Shown here: piece after piece, positions 34,505 to 43,431 of the stretch
Position numbering within the stretch: position 1 is the stretch's first letter
Layout of the letters: each line of letters starts with the position of its first letter
From: Endozoicomonas sp. ISHI1
GTDB taxonomy: Bacteria; Pseudomonadota; Gammaproteobacteria; Pseudomonadales; Endozoicomonadaceae
Assembly: GCF_024606225.1 (NCBI RefSeq)
Contig: NZ_JAGRPU010000016.1
Span: forward strand, 60,325-124,324
DNA: 64,000 bases
Direction of reading: 5' to 3'
The notes under the pieces: generated by a model
The model's database searches: none
Told to the model about the DNA's origin: nothing
Seen by the model: the letters and a program-made list of their open reading frames with translations, nothing else
Translations under genes and position numbers: made by a program

Positions 34505-35794
34505 ATGAATAGAATAATGAGACGATCATTTTTTGTTGTGCTGCTGTCGCTTCTTTTGTCGTCTGTCGTTTGTCGGGCAGAATCGTTGACAAGACATTTT
34601 GTTGTCGAGCATAAACAGACCAGTGAGAGCTTTTCTATAAAGCACAACCTGAATTCGTTGTTGGGCAATCCGACACACCTTGCCGACACAAACGACTATG
34701 CATGGGCAGTTTTGCCGTCTGATGACAAATCACACAGGCTTGATGGTTACACTTTAAAAACGACCTTTATTGAGTCCATTTCGTGGCAGTTGCTTTACGC
34801 CACCAATCTGCTGGTGGCTTATGAACTGTTCCTGACTACACATGACGCCGCTCTGAGCGGCAAAACTTATTCATGGATACCCGAAGAGGCGTTTGTCGCA
34901 GTCGGCTGGCTCTTAAAAAGCTATTGGAACCCTGATTCAGTAATGTTTAACCCGAGGGATCAACTGAAGGCAAGTCAGGATGATCCGTTTGCGATCAACA
35001 CTATGATGCTCCCCGGACAAAGCCAGCAACAAAGTGACCAACAAAACCCACCATCAGAATCATCCGGTCAGCAAACCCCGGGGGCAACTGCCCATGTTAG
35101 AGGCTCTGTCAAAAGACGCCTGTCTTCTGGTTCTGGCCGTGATAACGAAGGTTTTGAACAAGAGCAGCATACTTTGGGTTTAGAGTGTTACGTCGATTCC
35201 TGTCATGGCGTGTGTAAATTCCGAAAATTATCCAATAGTACAGAGTCAGCTGAAGAGCCGCCGAATTCTATAGAAAATCCCATAGAAAGTTCAACAGACC
35301 ACACCACTCAGCATGCGATGGCAAAAACACAGCCCTCACGATCGCAGGCTAATGAGGTTGTGTCAGGCGTCATAGAGCACATGATTTATTTACAAGGAAT
35401 TCTGACTGAAAACGATGTGCATTTTGGCGCGACAACACCTAACCCGGATATTCAGGTATTCGAGAATGCCATTCAATTACTTAAATATCTTCAACCCTGC
35501 GATATTTCAGTAGGTGAAGAAGTGAGTGACGGAAGGGACCCCTGTGGATGCTGTGATGGTAGTAGCGATACTTATTATCCTGTTTATTACAAGGGTGATG
35601 TGTTATTCACTGTCACTGAAACTAATAGTGAATCAAGGTTTCCAGAAGAATATACATCTGGGCAATGGGCAGATATTGCAACCAATAAGTTATTTGATGA
35701 ACTCTATTTTGCTCCTGATGCGCCCGGTTACCTATCTGCAAAAAGTGAATTTGAGCAGTTAGCGAAACCAACTGGTCAGGTATATAAAAATTGA
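34505..35794 (+). CDS. Finger-less paralogue of the secreted zinc-finger family
   Basis: A 429-residue exported protein with normal ATG start and signal peptide (FFVVLLSLLLSSVVCRA). Residues about 25-230 match the N-terminal domain of the neighbouring zinc-finger genes (LLVAYELFLTTHDAALS, SWIPEEAFVAVGWLLKSYWN, and CYVDSCHGVCKF), but the finger array is absent. The C-terminal 190 residues are different and include a CGCCDG cluster (residues about 348-353) and an acidic end. It shows that the N-terminal domain is a module that travels with different C-terminal parts. Confidence 0.78.
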   Translation: MNRIMRRSFFVVLLSLLLSSVVCRAESLTRHFVVEHKQTSESFSIKHNLNSLLGNPTHLADTNDYAWAVLPSDDKSHRLDGYTLKTTFIESISWQLLYATNLLVAYELFLTTHDAALSGKTYSWIPEEAFVAVGWLLKSYWNPDSVMFNPRDQLKASQDDPFAINTMMLPGQSQQQSDQQNPPSESSGQQTPGATAHVRGSVKRRLSSGSGRDNEGFEQEQHTLGLECYVDSCHGVCKFRKLSNSTESAEEPPNSIENPIESSTDHTTQHAMAKTQPSRSQANEVVSGVIEHMIYLQGILTENDVHFGATTPNPDIQVFENAIQLLKYLQPCDISVGEEVSDGRDPCGCCDGSSDTYYPVYYKGDVLFTVTETNSESRFPEEYTSGQWADIATNKLFDELYFAPDAPGYLSAKSEFEQLAKPTGQVYKN

Positions 35795-36061
35795 TAAAGC
35801 ACCGTTGAAAATCAGTGGTATCCAAAATCGAATAGCGGTTGTCTTTGATTATCTGTCAAGGCTTTGGTCGGTTCTGAAAACACCTCTTAAGAGTTTACAT
35901 ACGGCATTCTCAATATTAAGACGAGTGATGCCGTATATATTGAGCCGATTCATTGCTTTAGACGAAATAATCTATCCCAATTTCAGGTAAATCCAAGTTT
36001 TTTGTCTAGAATGATGTTTTTGTATCTATTTGATATCTTTATTTGAGCTTGGTTATTTACT

Positions 36062-37813
36062 ATGAAGAGCATGTGTTGTGTCTTTATTTTGGCTAGCATT
36101 TTTTTGTCAGCTGGCAGCCAGGCTGCAATTCCTTACGCTTCATCATTGGTTTCTGGCGGCGGTGCCGATGTGATTCTTTCTTCTTTTTTATCTGACCGCA
36201 TTCGTTTGCCTCAGTCTAAGGTTGTTCCGTTGTTACTGTTAGAGAAAGGAAAAAAAGGTTTGACAATCAGTTCCCCTGTTTCTGAAGGGGAAGGACTACA
36301 GCCAGACAAAGGAACAGTTTTTACTGGCTATTCGTTTGAGTTGAACCTCTATGGTAATGAAAACAAGAAACAGACCAAAACGGGCAGTCAATCTCAGTCA
36401 TCGAAGCAGGGGCGACAAAGCGAAAAACAGCCTCATAAAAAACAGCCTCATAAAAGGCAAGGTGGTTCTGGCTCTTCAGGTTCCTCTGGCACTGGTGCAG
36501 CAACGGCTTCTGGAAACGATGAGAGTCGTGCCAGGCATCTTGAAAAACTGAAAGAAATACTGAAGGCCGCTGAAAAGTCATTGAAAACGATGGATCAGAA
36601 AAAAAATATTGATGATTTTAAGGCAGAATTGCGAGAGTTGTATGAGCAGAATCCCGGTATTTTAGAAGAAAAGGGCTCCCTGGAGAACTCGGAATACCGT
36701 TGGAAAGGGGTTCTGAAACTACTTGAGCTTTATTTTCCCGAAAAGCTGGAAACAGGTGAAATGACGCATATTTTACTTGAGTATCCCGAGTTTAAGAGAG
36801 TGCCAGAAATTTATATCAGATCATTTGCCAAAGCAGTACTTCCTGACCTTGAGTTACCTGAAGGGCTGCCCAAATACGAGCTGCTTGACAGGGTTCTGGA
36901 TGCTGCCAGCCCGGAGATTATAAGGCTCATGCATGCTTATCTTGGTTTTCCACAGTGTCTTCACCAGTTGGTTTCGTTATTTGTAACCCAGTTGCCATTA
37001 ATGGCAGCACAAAAACCAAAAAACTATATTTTTCAGGTTAAAACAGGTCACGTTAGTGTTGTTTCTATCAGGAGAAATAGCAGGGGGCATTTTCAGGTTT
37101 TTTTTGCTGATAGTTTAACTGTTTTTAAGCAGTACCATGCAGACAAAACTTATTCACCCCTGCCGCATTTTGTCGGTTTGGCGTTAATACTGGCGATAAA
37201 GTATCACGGTTTTACTGATTCCCAGTTTTTCTTTCTGCCTCCTCGACAAGCCGGTGGTTTTGGCTGTGAGTCATTTGCGTTGCACGATCTGGAAACATTG
37301 TTGGAGTCCCCTGTGTTGTCCGAAAACGGTTATTATGCGGATGAAGAACCTCTTACCAAAGACAATATGTTGAGCTTTTATTCGCAAATAATGTACCTGG
37401 AGGGGTCTGAACAACCCGGGCAATTGGTCATCAATGGTGAGCGCACGAACTATGCCGAAACACTGGACAAGTCTGCCTTTGATACGTATGACCTGGACTT
37501 CTTAATTCTTATGTCTCTCGGAACCTGGCAGAAATCAGGGCTGGAGTCAGATTTGGTTAAGTTGCATCAGTTGTGCCAGTTTCCTTCGAGGTTTGCACAT
37601 CTGACTCAAGGACAGCAAAACCTGGAACGGTTGTTGGAAAATTTTCCTGAAGAATGCCAAAAGGAGGTGAATCAGATAATCGACGAGACTCGGGGCCTGT
37701 TAACCGTCAATGATGGAACCTGTCGTAACAATGTTAATCTGGCCGCTACTCTGCTGTGGATGAAAATGAATATTGATTTGCTGGATATGAATCGCCCCGG
37801 GCAGGAAAAATAG
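36062..37813 (+). CDS. Exported protein with YopJ/CE-clan-like His-Asp-Cys arrangement
   Basis: A 583-residue protein with signal peptide (VFILASIFLSAGSQA), a low-complexity Ser/Gly/Lys linker (residues 101-150, including repeated QPHKK), a helical middle and a C-terminal domain. The latter has H330 in TGHVSVVSI, D350 in FFADSL and C402 in QAGGFGCESFALHDLETL, with a helix LALILAIKY between. The order and rough spacing (20 and 52 residues) resemble the His-Glu/Asp-Cys triad of YopJ-type acetyltransferases and Ulp1-like proteases (Q before the Cys also matches). Such enzymes are known as host-directed effectors, normally without a Sec signal, which is odd here. Assignment is by pattern only. 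Confidence 0.6.
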   Translation: MKSMCCVFILASIFLSAGSQAAIPYASSLVSGGGADVILSSFLSDRIRLPQSKVVPLLLLEKGKKGLTISSPVSEGEGLQPDKGTVFTGYSFELNLYGNENKKQTKTGSQSQSSKQGRQSEKQPHKKQPHKRQGGSGSSGSSGTGAATASGNDESRARHLEKLKEILKAAEKSLKTMDQKKNIDDFKAELRELYEQNPGILEEKGSLENSEYRWKGVLKLLELYFPEKLETGEMTHILLEYPEFKRVPEIYIRSFAKAVLPDLELPEGLPKYELLDRVLDAASPEIIRLMHAYLGFPQCLHQLVSLFVTQLPLMAAQKPKNYIFQVKTGHVSVVSIRRNSRGHFQVFFADSLTVFKQYHADKTYSPLPHFVGLALILAIKYHGFTDSQFFFLPPRQAGGFGCESFALHDLETLLESPVLSENGYYADEEPLTKDNMLSFYSQIMYLEGSEQPGQLVINGERTNYAETLDKSAFDTYDLDFLILMSLGTWQKSGLESDLVKLHQLCQFPSRFAHLTQGQQNLERLLENFPEECQKEVNQIIDETRGLLTVNDGTCRNNVNLAATLLWMKMNIDLLDMNRPGQEK

Positions 37814-37991
37814 AACAGTGAGGACAGGGCTTGCAGAAAATCGGACCGATACGAAACACTACACAGCTACGCCAAAGTAGAATCCTTCGGGAGTATGGGT
37901 TGACTCTGTCTTGCATCGTCAAGATCACTGGTTTGAAGGCAAGTGAGAAAAACCATTGCCATGAAATTCTGCTATTAGAATTGAGGGTTAA

Positions 37992-38029
37992 TAAAAAGCC
38001 CTGATGGCTTCTGAGGGCTCATCAGGGCT
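37992..38029 (-). terminator. Terminator of the second tmRNA gene
   Basis: AGCCCTGATG (37997-38006) pairs with CATCAGGGCT (38020-38029), followed on the minus strand by TTTTTATT. Homologous to the terminator of tmRNA copy 1, with paired substitutions. Confidence 0.9.
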
Positions 38030-38039
38030 GTTTGCAAGC

Positions 38040-38404
38040 TGGTGGAGGCGGCGGGAATTGAACCCGCGTCCGCCGATTCTCCGCCTTCGGCTCTACATGT
38101 TTAGATTCCGTTTTTAGGCTAACGCAGAACGACCCAACGGTCAGGGTGACACTGCGCGATCCTGAAAAGTTTAACCTGTCAGCCCCAGGCAGACATCAAG
38201 GCGATCCTGTTTTCAATAGCGGTCATTTCCAGCCAACAGGCAAGTCGGAGTGACCGGGAGGAGGCAGGTATTAAGCTGCCATAGCTCCTTGGAAGTTGTC
38301 TTCGTTAGCAACTAAAAGGTTGTAGTGTTTTGATTTACGAGAATCACTACATTCTCGACATGCACCTAAGGTTTCGTAACCGTCGTCGAATCCAGATCGC
38401 CCCC
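38040..38404 (-). ncRNA. ssrA: tmRNA, copy 2, with a conventional tag
   Basis: A 365-nt tmRNA with the same acceptor stem, GGAUUCGACG segment, T arm and encoded CCA as copy 1. After UUUUAGUU the tag frame is GCU AAC GAA GAC and onward, encoding ANEDNFQGAMAA before UAA: 12 residues, with the acidic/aromatic start that SspB can bind and a small hydrophobic end for ClpX. It lies about 90 bases downstream of smpB on the same strand, the classical location. The first 42 bases from the 3' end are identical to copy 1. Confidence 0.95.
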
Positions 38405-38421
38405 AGAGAAACCTGAGACTA

Positions 38422-38449
38422 ATTATTCAAAAAGTGGCATAGAAGTCAA
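38422..38449 (-). promoter_or_regulatory. Sigma-70 promoter of tmRNA copy 2
   Basis: On the minus strand TTGACT (38444-38449), 16 bases, AATAAT (38422-38427), about 17 bases before the mature 5' end. Confidence 0.7.
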
Positions 38450-38497
38450 CCCGTTATTTATACCCGGGATGCTTATAAAAAGACATCTGTCATGTAG

Positions 38498-38977
38498 TTA
38501 GCCTCGGTGCATAACCCGCTGCTTTTCGATATTCCATTCGCGCTCTTTAGTGGCAGCACGCTTGTCGAACTCTTTCTTACCACGGGCAAGGGCTACCTGG
38601 CATTTGACCAGATGACCTTTCCAGTACAGCTTGGTAGCGATACAAGTATGACCTTTCTGTTGAGTCTCCGAGAACAGCTTGGCTAACTCTCTTCTGTGCA
38701 ACAGCAGTTTCCGGTCGCGCAGAGGATCAGCCATCACATGGGTGGATGCTGTATCCAGTGGTGTTATCTGGGCACCAATCAACCAGGCTTCGCCATCTTT
38801 GAGTAGAACGTAGCTGTCAACCAGTTGCACTTTACCCATGCGAAGGCTCTTGACTTCCCAGCCTGCCAGTGAAAGCCCTGCTTCAAATGACTCATCAATG
38901 TGGTAGTCATGACGGGCTTTTTTGTTGACGACAATGGAAGAGTCGCCTTTACCGCTTTTTTTCGATCTTTTAGCCAT
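38498..38977 (-). CDS. smpB: SsrA-binding protein SmpB
   Basis: Partner protein of tmRNA that places the tRNA-like domain in the empty ribosomal A site. 159 residues with the family's [27 protein letters not shown] start, [35 protein letters not shown] and the basic C-terminal tail [14 protein letters not shown] ([17 protein letters not shown]). It lies immediately upstream of tmRNA copy 2. One SmpB would have to serve both tmRNAs, as no second smpB is in the window. Confidence 0.96.
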   Translation of the reverse strand: MAKRSKKSGKGDSSIVVNKKARHDYHIDESFEAGLSLAGWEVKSLRMGKVQLVDSYVLLKDGEAWLIGAQITPLDTASTHVMADPLRDRKLLLHRRELAKLFSETQQKGHTCIATKLYWKGHLVKCQVALARGKKEFDKRAATKEREWNIEKQRVMHRG

Positions 38978-39459
38978 GCGCGGATTATAACGTGGATAGC
39001 GTATAAAACCAGTCGTTGCTTATGACAGTTACTCATTCAGGCTCCTGACGGTTTTTCGTATTTGTTCAGGGCTTCTTTTCTTTAGGTTAAATGTTCTGGG
39101 TTGTAAATTATTTTGGGGGATATTTCTTTTTTTGTGGTGATTGTAGGAAAAAGTGGTTGAGGTGAGAAATGAAACCGATACAATGCTCAGCGTCGCCCTC
39201 ATGCTCCAGTGAAAGCTTTATGGTAGCTGCTTTATTCGGTGTTGAGTGGGCTGTTATTTGTGCCCCTGGCTGTAATAATGACTCTACTCTCTTCTTCAAG
39301 CTGGTTGTCGTTTGAGCTCCTTTTCCTGATTGTCTGATTCGAGACTGAATAGCCCGGGCGGCTTGCAATAAAATGCAGTGTTGTTCGAAGTATCTTTGCA
39401 GCACTCTGCATGAAGGTTTCACTCGATAAGAATTTTGCTGTACATCATTGAGGAGTCTC
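38978..39459. other. Divergent intergenic region, no supported gene
   Basis: About 480 bases between smpB and the divergent transporter. A minus-strand frame (39108-39458) of about 116 residues fills much of it but has no ribosome-binding site and no family resemblance; it starts exactly at the transporter start. I leave it as unassigned sequence holding the promoters of the two flanking genes. Confidence 0.4.
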
Positions 39460-40818
39460 ATGTCAGGACAAAACCCGACAACCGCGCGCAAAACCTGGAA
39501 CAACCGTTGGACATTTATGCTGGCTGCCGCCGGATCTGCCATTGGTCTGGGTAATATCTGGAAATTCCCTTACATTGCTGGCCAATACGGTGGTGGCGCC
39601 TTCGTATTGGTTTATCTGCTGTGTATCGCGCTGGTAGGTGTACCGTTGTTGATGGCTGAAACGGCCATTGGTCGTTCGGCTCGCCTTAGCCCACTGAATG
39701 CTATCCGTAAATTGACCAGTGATGCAGGAGTGTTCCGTGGCTGGGAAGTGATTGGCTGGATGGGTATGGCCACCGGTTTCATTATTCTGACCTTTTACAG
39801 TGTGGTGGCTGGCTGGGCGCTGTCATACGCCTGGGATCTTCTGACAGGTGTTTTCAATGGTATGACGGCTGATCAGATTGGTGGTGAGTTTGAAGCTCTG
39901 ACTGCCTCTGCACCAAGACAAATTTTATGGCACACCCTGTTTATGGTGGTCACAGTACTGATCACCGCTCGTGGTGTTCATAAAGGTCTGGAAAAAGGTC
40001 TGCAGGTTATGATGCCAACCCTGTTCCTGCTGCTGTTTGCCATGCTGGGTTACAGTGTTTTGGTTACCGGTGAATTCATGCGTGGTTTCCACTTCATGTT
40101 CGATGTGGATTTCAGCAAGATTACCGGCGAAGCAGTTGTAGCGGCTATGGGTCAGGCCTTCTTTACCTTGAGTCTGGGGATGTGTGCCCTGATGGCATAC
40201 GGTGCCTACATGCCCGCCAACAACTCTATTCCACGTACCGCAGTGAATGTTGCATTCCTCGATACTCTGATGGCCATCATCTCTGGCCTGATCGTGTTCC
40301 CGATTGTTTACGCTCATGGTCTTGAACCTTCTGCCGGGCCCGGTCTGCTGTTTGTTTCCCTGACCTCTGCTTTCGCCAATATCACCGGCGGATCGATTCT
40401 GGGCTTCATATTCTTCATGCTGGTCAGTATCGCTGCCCTGAGTTCAGCCATCTCCCTTATTGAACCTTCTCTGGCCTGGGTGACTGAGCGCTTCGGCATC
40501 AATCGTGTACTGGCGACCTGGCTGATCGGTGGTGCTATCTGGCTGGTAGGTCTGGGCTCTGTGTTCTCCTTTAACATCTGGGCTGACGTCAAGTTCTTCG
40601 ACAAGACCATCTTTGATCTGGCCGATTACATGACCAGCGTCTTGCTGTTGCCTCTGGGTGGTGCTCTGACAGCGATCTTTGCTGGCTGGGTTCTGAAGCG
40701 TTCTGTTATGTCCAACGAAATGGCTATGAGTGTAGGTCTGATCAATCTGTGGCGCTTTGCGATCCGTTTTATTGTGCCTGTAGCGGTAGCTTTGATTCTG
40801 TACACAGCGCTGAAATGA
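39460..40818 (+). CDS. Sodium-dependent transporter, SNF/NSS family
   Basis: A 452-residue integral membrane protein of the neurotransmitter:sodium symporter family. Signature residues are at the start (WNNRWTFMLAAAGSAIGLGN then IWKFPYIAGQYGGGAFVLVY, which hold the sodium and substrate sites), later MAETAIGR and LGMCALMAYGAYMP. About 11 membrane segments. Bacterial members import amino acids such as leucine, tryptophan or alanine; substrate not decidable. The ATG at 39460 is preceded by GAGGAG. It separates smpB from ratA, genes that are adjacent in many relatives. Confidence 0.94.
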   Translation: MSGQNPTTARKTWNNRWTFMLAAAGSAIGLGNIWKFPYIAGQYGGGAFVLVYLLCIALVGVPLLMAETAIGRSARLSPLNAIRKLTSDAGVFRGWEVIGWMGMATGFIILTFYSVVAGWALSYAWDLLTGVFNGMTADQIGGEFEALTASAPRQILWHTLFMVVTVLITARGVHKGLEKGLQVMMPTLFLLLFAMLGYSVLVTGEFMRGFHFMFDVDFSKITGEAVVAAMGQAFFTLSLGMCALMAYGAYMPANNSIPRTAVNVAFLDTLMAIISGLIVFPIVYAHGLEPSAGPGLLFVSLTSAFANITGGSILGFIFFMLVSIAALSSAISLIEPSLAWVTERFGINRVLATWLIGGAIWLVGLGSVFSFNIWADVKFFDKTIFDLADYMTSVLLLPLGGALTAIFAGWVLKRSVMSNEMAMSVGLINLWRFAIRFIVPVAVALILYTALK

Positions 40819-40984
40819 TTTGAGCTCATTTAAATCATAATCGGTATAGGGCGTAGCCTTTAAGCTACGCTCCTCCTCCGCGGCATTGCGAGCCCCGAGT
40901 ATTTTCCCTGTACGGCTCTGAAGGCAATAGCTTTCACAATATGTTATGCTCGCTGGCCCTTGTCTTATAAATTTGCACTGCGTC

Positions 40985-41416
40985 ATGCCAAGAGTTTCCC
41001 GTTCAGCCCTGATCATGCAGCCAGTAGAAAAAATGTATCCACTGGTGGCTGATGTTGAAGGTTATCCTCAGTTTTTGCCCTGGTGTTCAGGAGCCAAAAT
41101 ACTCAGGCAGGAAGGAGAGGTATTGGAAGCCGCTCTTGAGCTGTCCAAAGGAAACCTGGGCTATGAGTTTTCCACAAGGAACCGAATGGTGGAAAACCAG
41201 TCTATTGAAATGTCATTGCTGAAGGGGCCCTTTTCAAAGCTGAATGGGGTCTGGACATTCAAGCCGCTGGGTCATGGAGGCTGCAAGGTGTCACTGGAGC
41301 TGGATTTCGAAATATCCAACCCATTGCTGAGAGCTACAGTCGGTGCAGTGTTCAACAAGGCAATGAATAAAATGGTTGACGCCTTCTGTCAGAGAGCGGA
41401 GCAGCTTTATGGCTGA
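40985..41416 (+). CDS. ratA: RatA/COQ10-type START-domain protein
   Basis: A 143-residue START/SRPBCC-fold protein. The start MPRVSRSALIMQPVEKMYPLV then VEGYPQFLPWCSGA is the family signature. In E. coli RatA blocks association of ribosomal subunits when overproduced; eukaryotic relatives (COQ10) bind ubiquinone, so a role in quinone handling is also plausible. Its end overlaps the rnfH start by 8 bases. The upstream frame to 40946 lacks family character. Confidence 0.93.
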   Translation: MPRVSRSALIMQPVEKMYPLVADVEGYPQFLPWCSGAKILRQEGEVLEAALELSKGNLGYEFSTRNRMVENQSIEMSLLKGPFSKLNGVWTFKPLGHGGCKVSLELDFEISNPLLRATVGAVFNKAMNKMVDAFCQRAEQLYG

Positions 41417-41756
41417 AAACAATAGCCGGTCCGAGCCGGAAGAACACTCCAGAGTCAGTATTGAAGTGGCTTACGCCCTGCCGGATGATTACCGGATTCT
41501 GACCCTTGAGGTTAAAGAAGGTACATCAGTACTTGATGCCGCCAGACAATCTGGCATGAAGTCGATCTTTTCTGAGATTGATTGGGACTCTGTTAAACTG
41601 GGCATTTTTGGCAAGGCAGTTATCAGGCCGACCGATCAGGCTGTGAGAGAGGGTGACCGGATAGAAATCTATCGCCCGCTGATTGCTGATCCGAAAGAAG
41701 TACGCAAGATGCGTGCAGAGAAAGCAAAACTCAAGAAAGAAGCAGTTGCATCCTGA
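41409..41756 (+). CDS. rnfH: RnfH family ubiquitin-like protein (RatB)
   Basis: 115 residues, a beta-grasp (ubiquitin-like) protein of the UPF0125/RnfH family: VSIEVAYALPDDYRILTLEV, GTSVLDAARQSG, and GDRIEIYRPLIADPKEVRKMRAEKA. Its function is not firmly established. The start overlaps the ratA stop by 8 bases, the same coupling as in enterobacteria. Confidence 0.92.
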   Translation: MAENNSRSEPEEHSRVSIEVAYALPDDYRILTLEVKEGTSVLDAARQSGMKSIFSEIDWDSVKLGIFGKAVIRPTDQAVREGDRIEIYRPLIADPKEVRKMRAEKAKLKKEAVAS

Positions 41757-41787
41757 GGGTGAACTGCTTTGCAGTCAGCAGAGCTGT

Positions 41788-42165
41788 TTAAGGTGTTACC
41801 CCTGTACCGGGACGAAAGTCTCCTTCAATAGAGGAAAGCCTGTCGTCTTTGAAGAAGATGGTGAGGGTTTGTTGGGTGCGCTGTTCGCCACCGGGCTGAA
41901 GGCTGGAAATATAGTCCCAGCGATCCCGATTGAAGGTGTCCTCCATAAGGGGGGTGCCCATAACATACTGGACTTGGTTACGGGTCATTCCCGGACGGAG
42001 CTGGTCTACCATTTCCTGAGTAATGACATTACCCTGCTGGATGTCGACCTTGTAAACACCGGGGAAGCTGATGAGTTTGGAGCCACCGTCTGTTGAACTG
42101 GCACACCCAGCCAGGAGAGCAGCGGCAGCGAGAAAAATTGTGGTCAGGGCTGGACGTTTTTGCAT
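41788..42165 (-). CDS. bamE: Outer-membrane assembly lipoprotein BamE
   Basis: Lipoprotein subunit of the BAM complex that inserts beta-barrel proteins. 125 residues with signal peptide and lipobox LLAGC (Cys near residue 21), followed by the SmpA/OmlA domain: [50 protein letters not shown]. It is divergent from fur and convergent with rnfH, matching the conserved ratA-rnfH-bamE-fur arrangement. Confidence 0.95.
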   Translation of the reverse strand: MQKRPALTTIFLAAAALLAGCASSTDGGSKLISFPGVYKVDIQQGNVITQEMVDQLRPGMTRNQVQYVMGTPLMEDTFNRDRWDYISSLQPGGEQRTQQTLTIFFKDDRLSSIEGDFRPGTGVTP

Positions 42166-42264
42166 CGGTTTCAGACTTCCACTATCTTCTTCGAAAATGA
42201 ATGTTCGGCTTAAAAATGTGATAATAGCAGGGATTACCTGCTAAATGCTAAGGGTTAGGTAAAC

Positions 42265-42675
42265 GTGTTGGAAAATCAAGAGTTGCGCAAAGCGGGTCTG
42301 AAGGTCACGCTGCCTCGTGTCAAAATTCTTCAGATTCTTGAAAGCTCTCAGGGCCTTCATATGAGTGCCGAGGATGTCTACAAGGCTCTCCTTGATGCAG
42401 AAGAAGATGTCGGTCTGGCCACCGTCTACCGGGTGCTGACCCAGTTTGAAGGGGCCGGTCTGGTCATCAGGCACAACTTTGACAGTGGGCACTCCGTGTT
42501 CGAGCTGGCAAGGGGTGAACATCACGATCATATGGTTTGTATGGAAAGCGGTGAGATCATTGAGTTTATCGATGAAGATATTGAGCGTCGTCAAAAGGAG
42601 ATTGCCGACAAGCACGGTTACGAGATTGTTGACCACAATCTGGTGTTATACGTGAAACCAAAAGAAAAGTCCTGA
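42265..42675 (+). CDS. fur: Ferric uptake regulator Fur
   Basis: Iron-responsive transcriptional repressor, 136 residues. Winged helix: LRKAGLKVTLPRVKILQIL and HMSAEDVYKALLDAEEDVGLATVYRVL. Metal-binding residues include HHDHMVCMESGEIIEF and the closing VDHNLVLYVK. Only the first Cys of the E. coli CxxC pair remains (CMES), as in pseudomonad-like Fur proteins that lack structural cysteine ligands. Start is GTG (or the following TTG). Confidence 0.95.
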   Translation: MLENQELRKAGLKVTLPRVKILQILESSQGLHMSAEDVYKALLDAEEDVGLATVYRVLTQFEGAGLVIRHNFDSGHSVFELARGEHHDHMVCMESGEIIEFIDEDIERRQKEIADKHGYEIVDHNLVLYVKPKEKS

Positions 42676-42698
42676 CTTTTTCTGAAATACGTCTTCCC

Positions 42699-42730
42699 AA
42701 AAAGCCGGTCACAGTGTATCGGCTTTTTTT
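42699..42730 (+). terminator. Intrinsic terminator of fur
   Basis: AAAAGCCG pairs with CGGCTTTT across a 12-base loop and runs into seven T residues, about 25 bases after the fur stop. Confidence 0.88.
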
Positions 42731-42824
42731 CTCTTTCATTCTGCGGAATACTTCACTGCCTGCCAATACTGATGCGTTTTATGGGTGTTTGAGAGGTAAT
42801 AAGACGACAAGTACTGAATGATAG

Positions 42825-43008
42825 TAAGTCTCCCCAAGCTGCCGCTGCCACGTAAGCCCGTTGCTGTTAAAGCAACGGTGGGGATTGCTGTGATGAATCG
42901 GGCTTTCCACTGCAAGGTGGACCTGCGCTCCAGCATCAACGAGGAATCCCCGGTATGGTATTATCAGCCCGGGTCTTTAATGACTGGCAAACAGGCCAGG
43001 GAGACTTG
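42825..43008 (-). ncRNA. ssrS: 6S RNA
   Basis: About 184 nt on the minus strand downstream of zapA, the classical position. The ends pair (AAGUCUCCC with GGGGAGACUU), and internal stretches match known gammaproteobacterial 6S RNAs: UGUUUGCCAGUC, GCUGAUAAUACC, UGGAGCGCAGGUCCACCUUG, and AACGGGCUUACGUGGCAGCGGC near the 3' side. 6S RNA binds sigma-70 RNA polymerase as a promoter mimic in stationary phase. Ends are placed by pairing and by the -10 box upstream. Confidence 0.87.
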
Positions 43009-43014
43009 ACCGGG

Positions 43015-43020
43015 ATTATA
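43015..43020 (-). promoter_or_regulatory. -10 box of the 6S RNA promoter
   Basis: Perfect TATAAT on the minus strand, its last base 7 nt before the predicted 6S 5' end. The -35 (ACAGAC, 17 bases upstream) is weak. Confidence 0.7.
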
Positions 43021-43131
43021 TCGGTTCTGAGGTACAAGTCTGTAGGTTTTTTTTGCTATTGATCTTTTGACCGATAGCTCCATTGGTTTTTTACCAACGA
43101 TGGCTCTTCAGGCCAGGGGGGGGCAGTGGAT

Positions 43132-43431
43132 TTAGCTTTCGATTAGCATTAGCGCCTGATCCAGCTTGCCAAGCATCTGTTTGATCTGTTTCTGAGCATC
43201 TGAATTGTCGGTCAGGCTTTGCTGCCTGCTCTGAAGCAGTTCATAGCTGATGTTCAATGCTGCCATGACTGCGATACGCTCTGTACCAATTACGCCACCC
43301 GCACGGATTTGTCTCATTTGCTCGTTTAAATGCTGAGCTGCCTGATGAAGATTAGCTTCTTCCTGTTTGGGGCAGCTGACCAGGTATTCCTTGTCCAGAA
43401 TACTGACGGTGGTGGTGGATGGACTGTCCAT
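43132..43431 (-). CDS. zapA: Cell division protein ZapA
   Basis: FtsZ-ring-associated protein that crosslinks FtsZ filaments. 99 residues: beta-hairpin head (STTTVSILDKEYLVSCPKQE) followed by a coiled coil (LHQAAQHLNEQMRQIRAGG, IAVMAALNISYELLQSR). It overlaps the preceding small coiled-coil gene by one base and is followed by the 6S RNA gene. Confidence 0.94.
   Translation of the reverse strand: MDSPSTTTVSILDKEYLVSCPKQEEANLHQAAQHLNEQMRQIRAGGVIGTERIAVMAALNISYELLQSRQQSLTDNSDAQKQIKQMLGKLDQALMLIES

Noticed and set aside
35805..35990. A 61-residue frame between the finger-less paralogue and the YopJ-like gene
   Set aside because: No ribosome-binding site or hydrophobic pattern consistent with a real small protein; spacer translation is more likely.
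7134..38404. The 31-kb segment as a genomic island bounded by ssrA att sites
   Set aside because: No integrase or phage genes are present, the second tmRNA terminator is also duplicated, and the interior contains broadly conserved genes such as ybiT. Kept only as a remark in the findings.
39108..39458. A possible minus-strand gene between smpB and the SNF transporter
   Set aside because: No ribosome-binding site, no family resemblance, and the start coincides with the start of a well-supported gene on the other strand.
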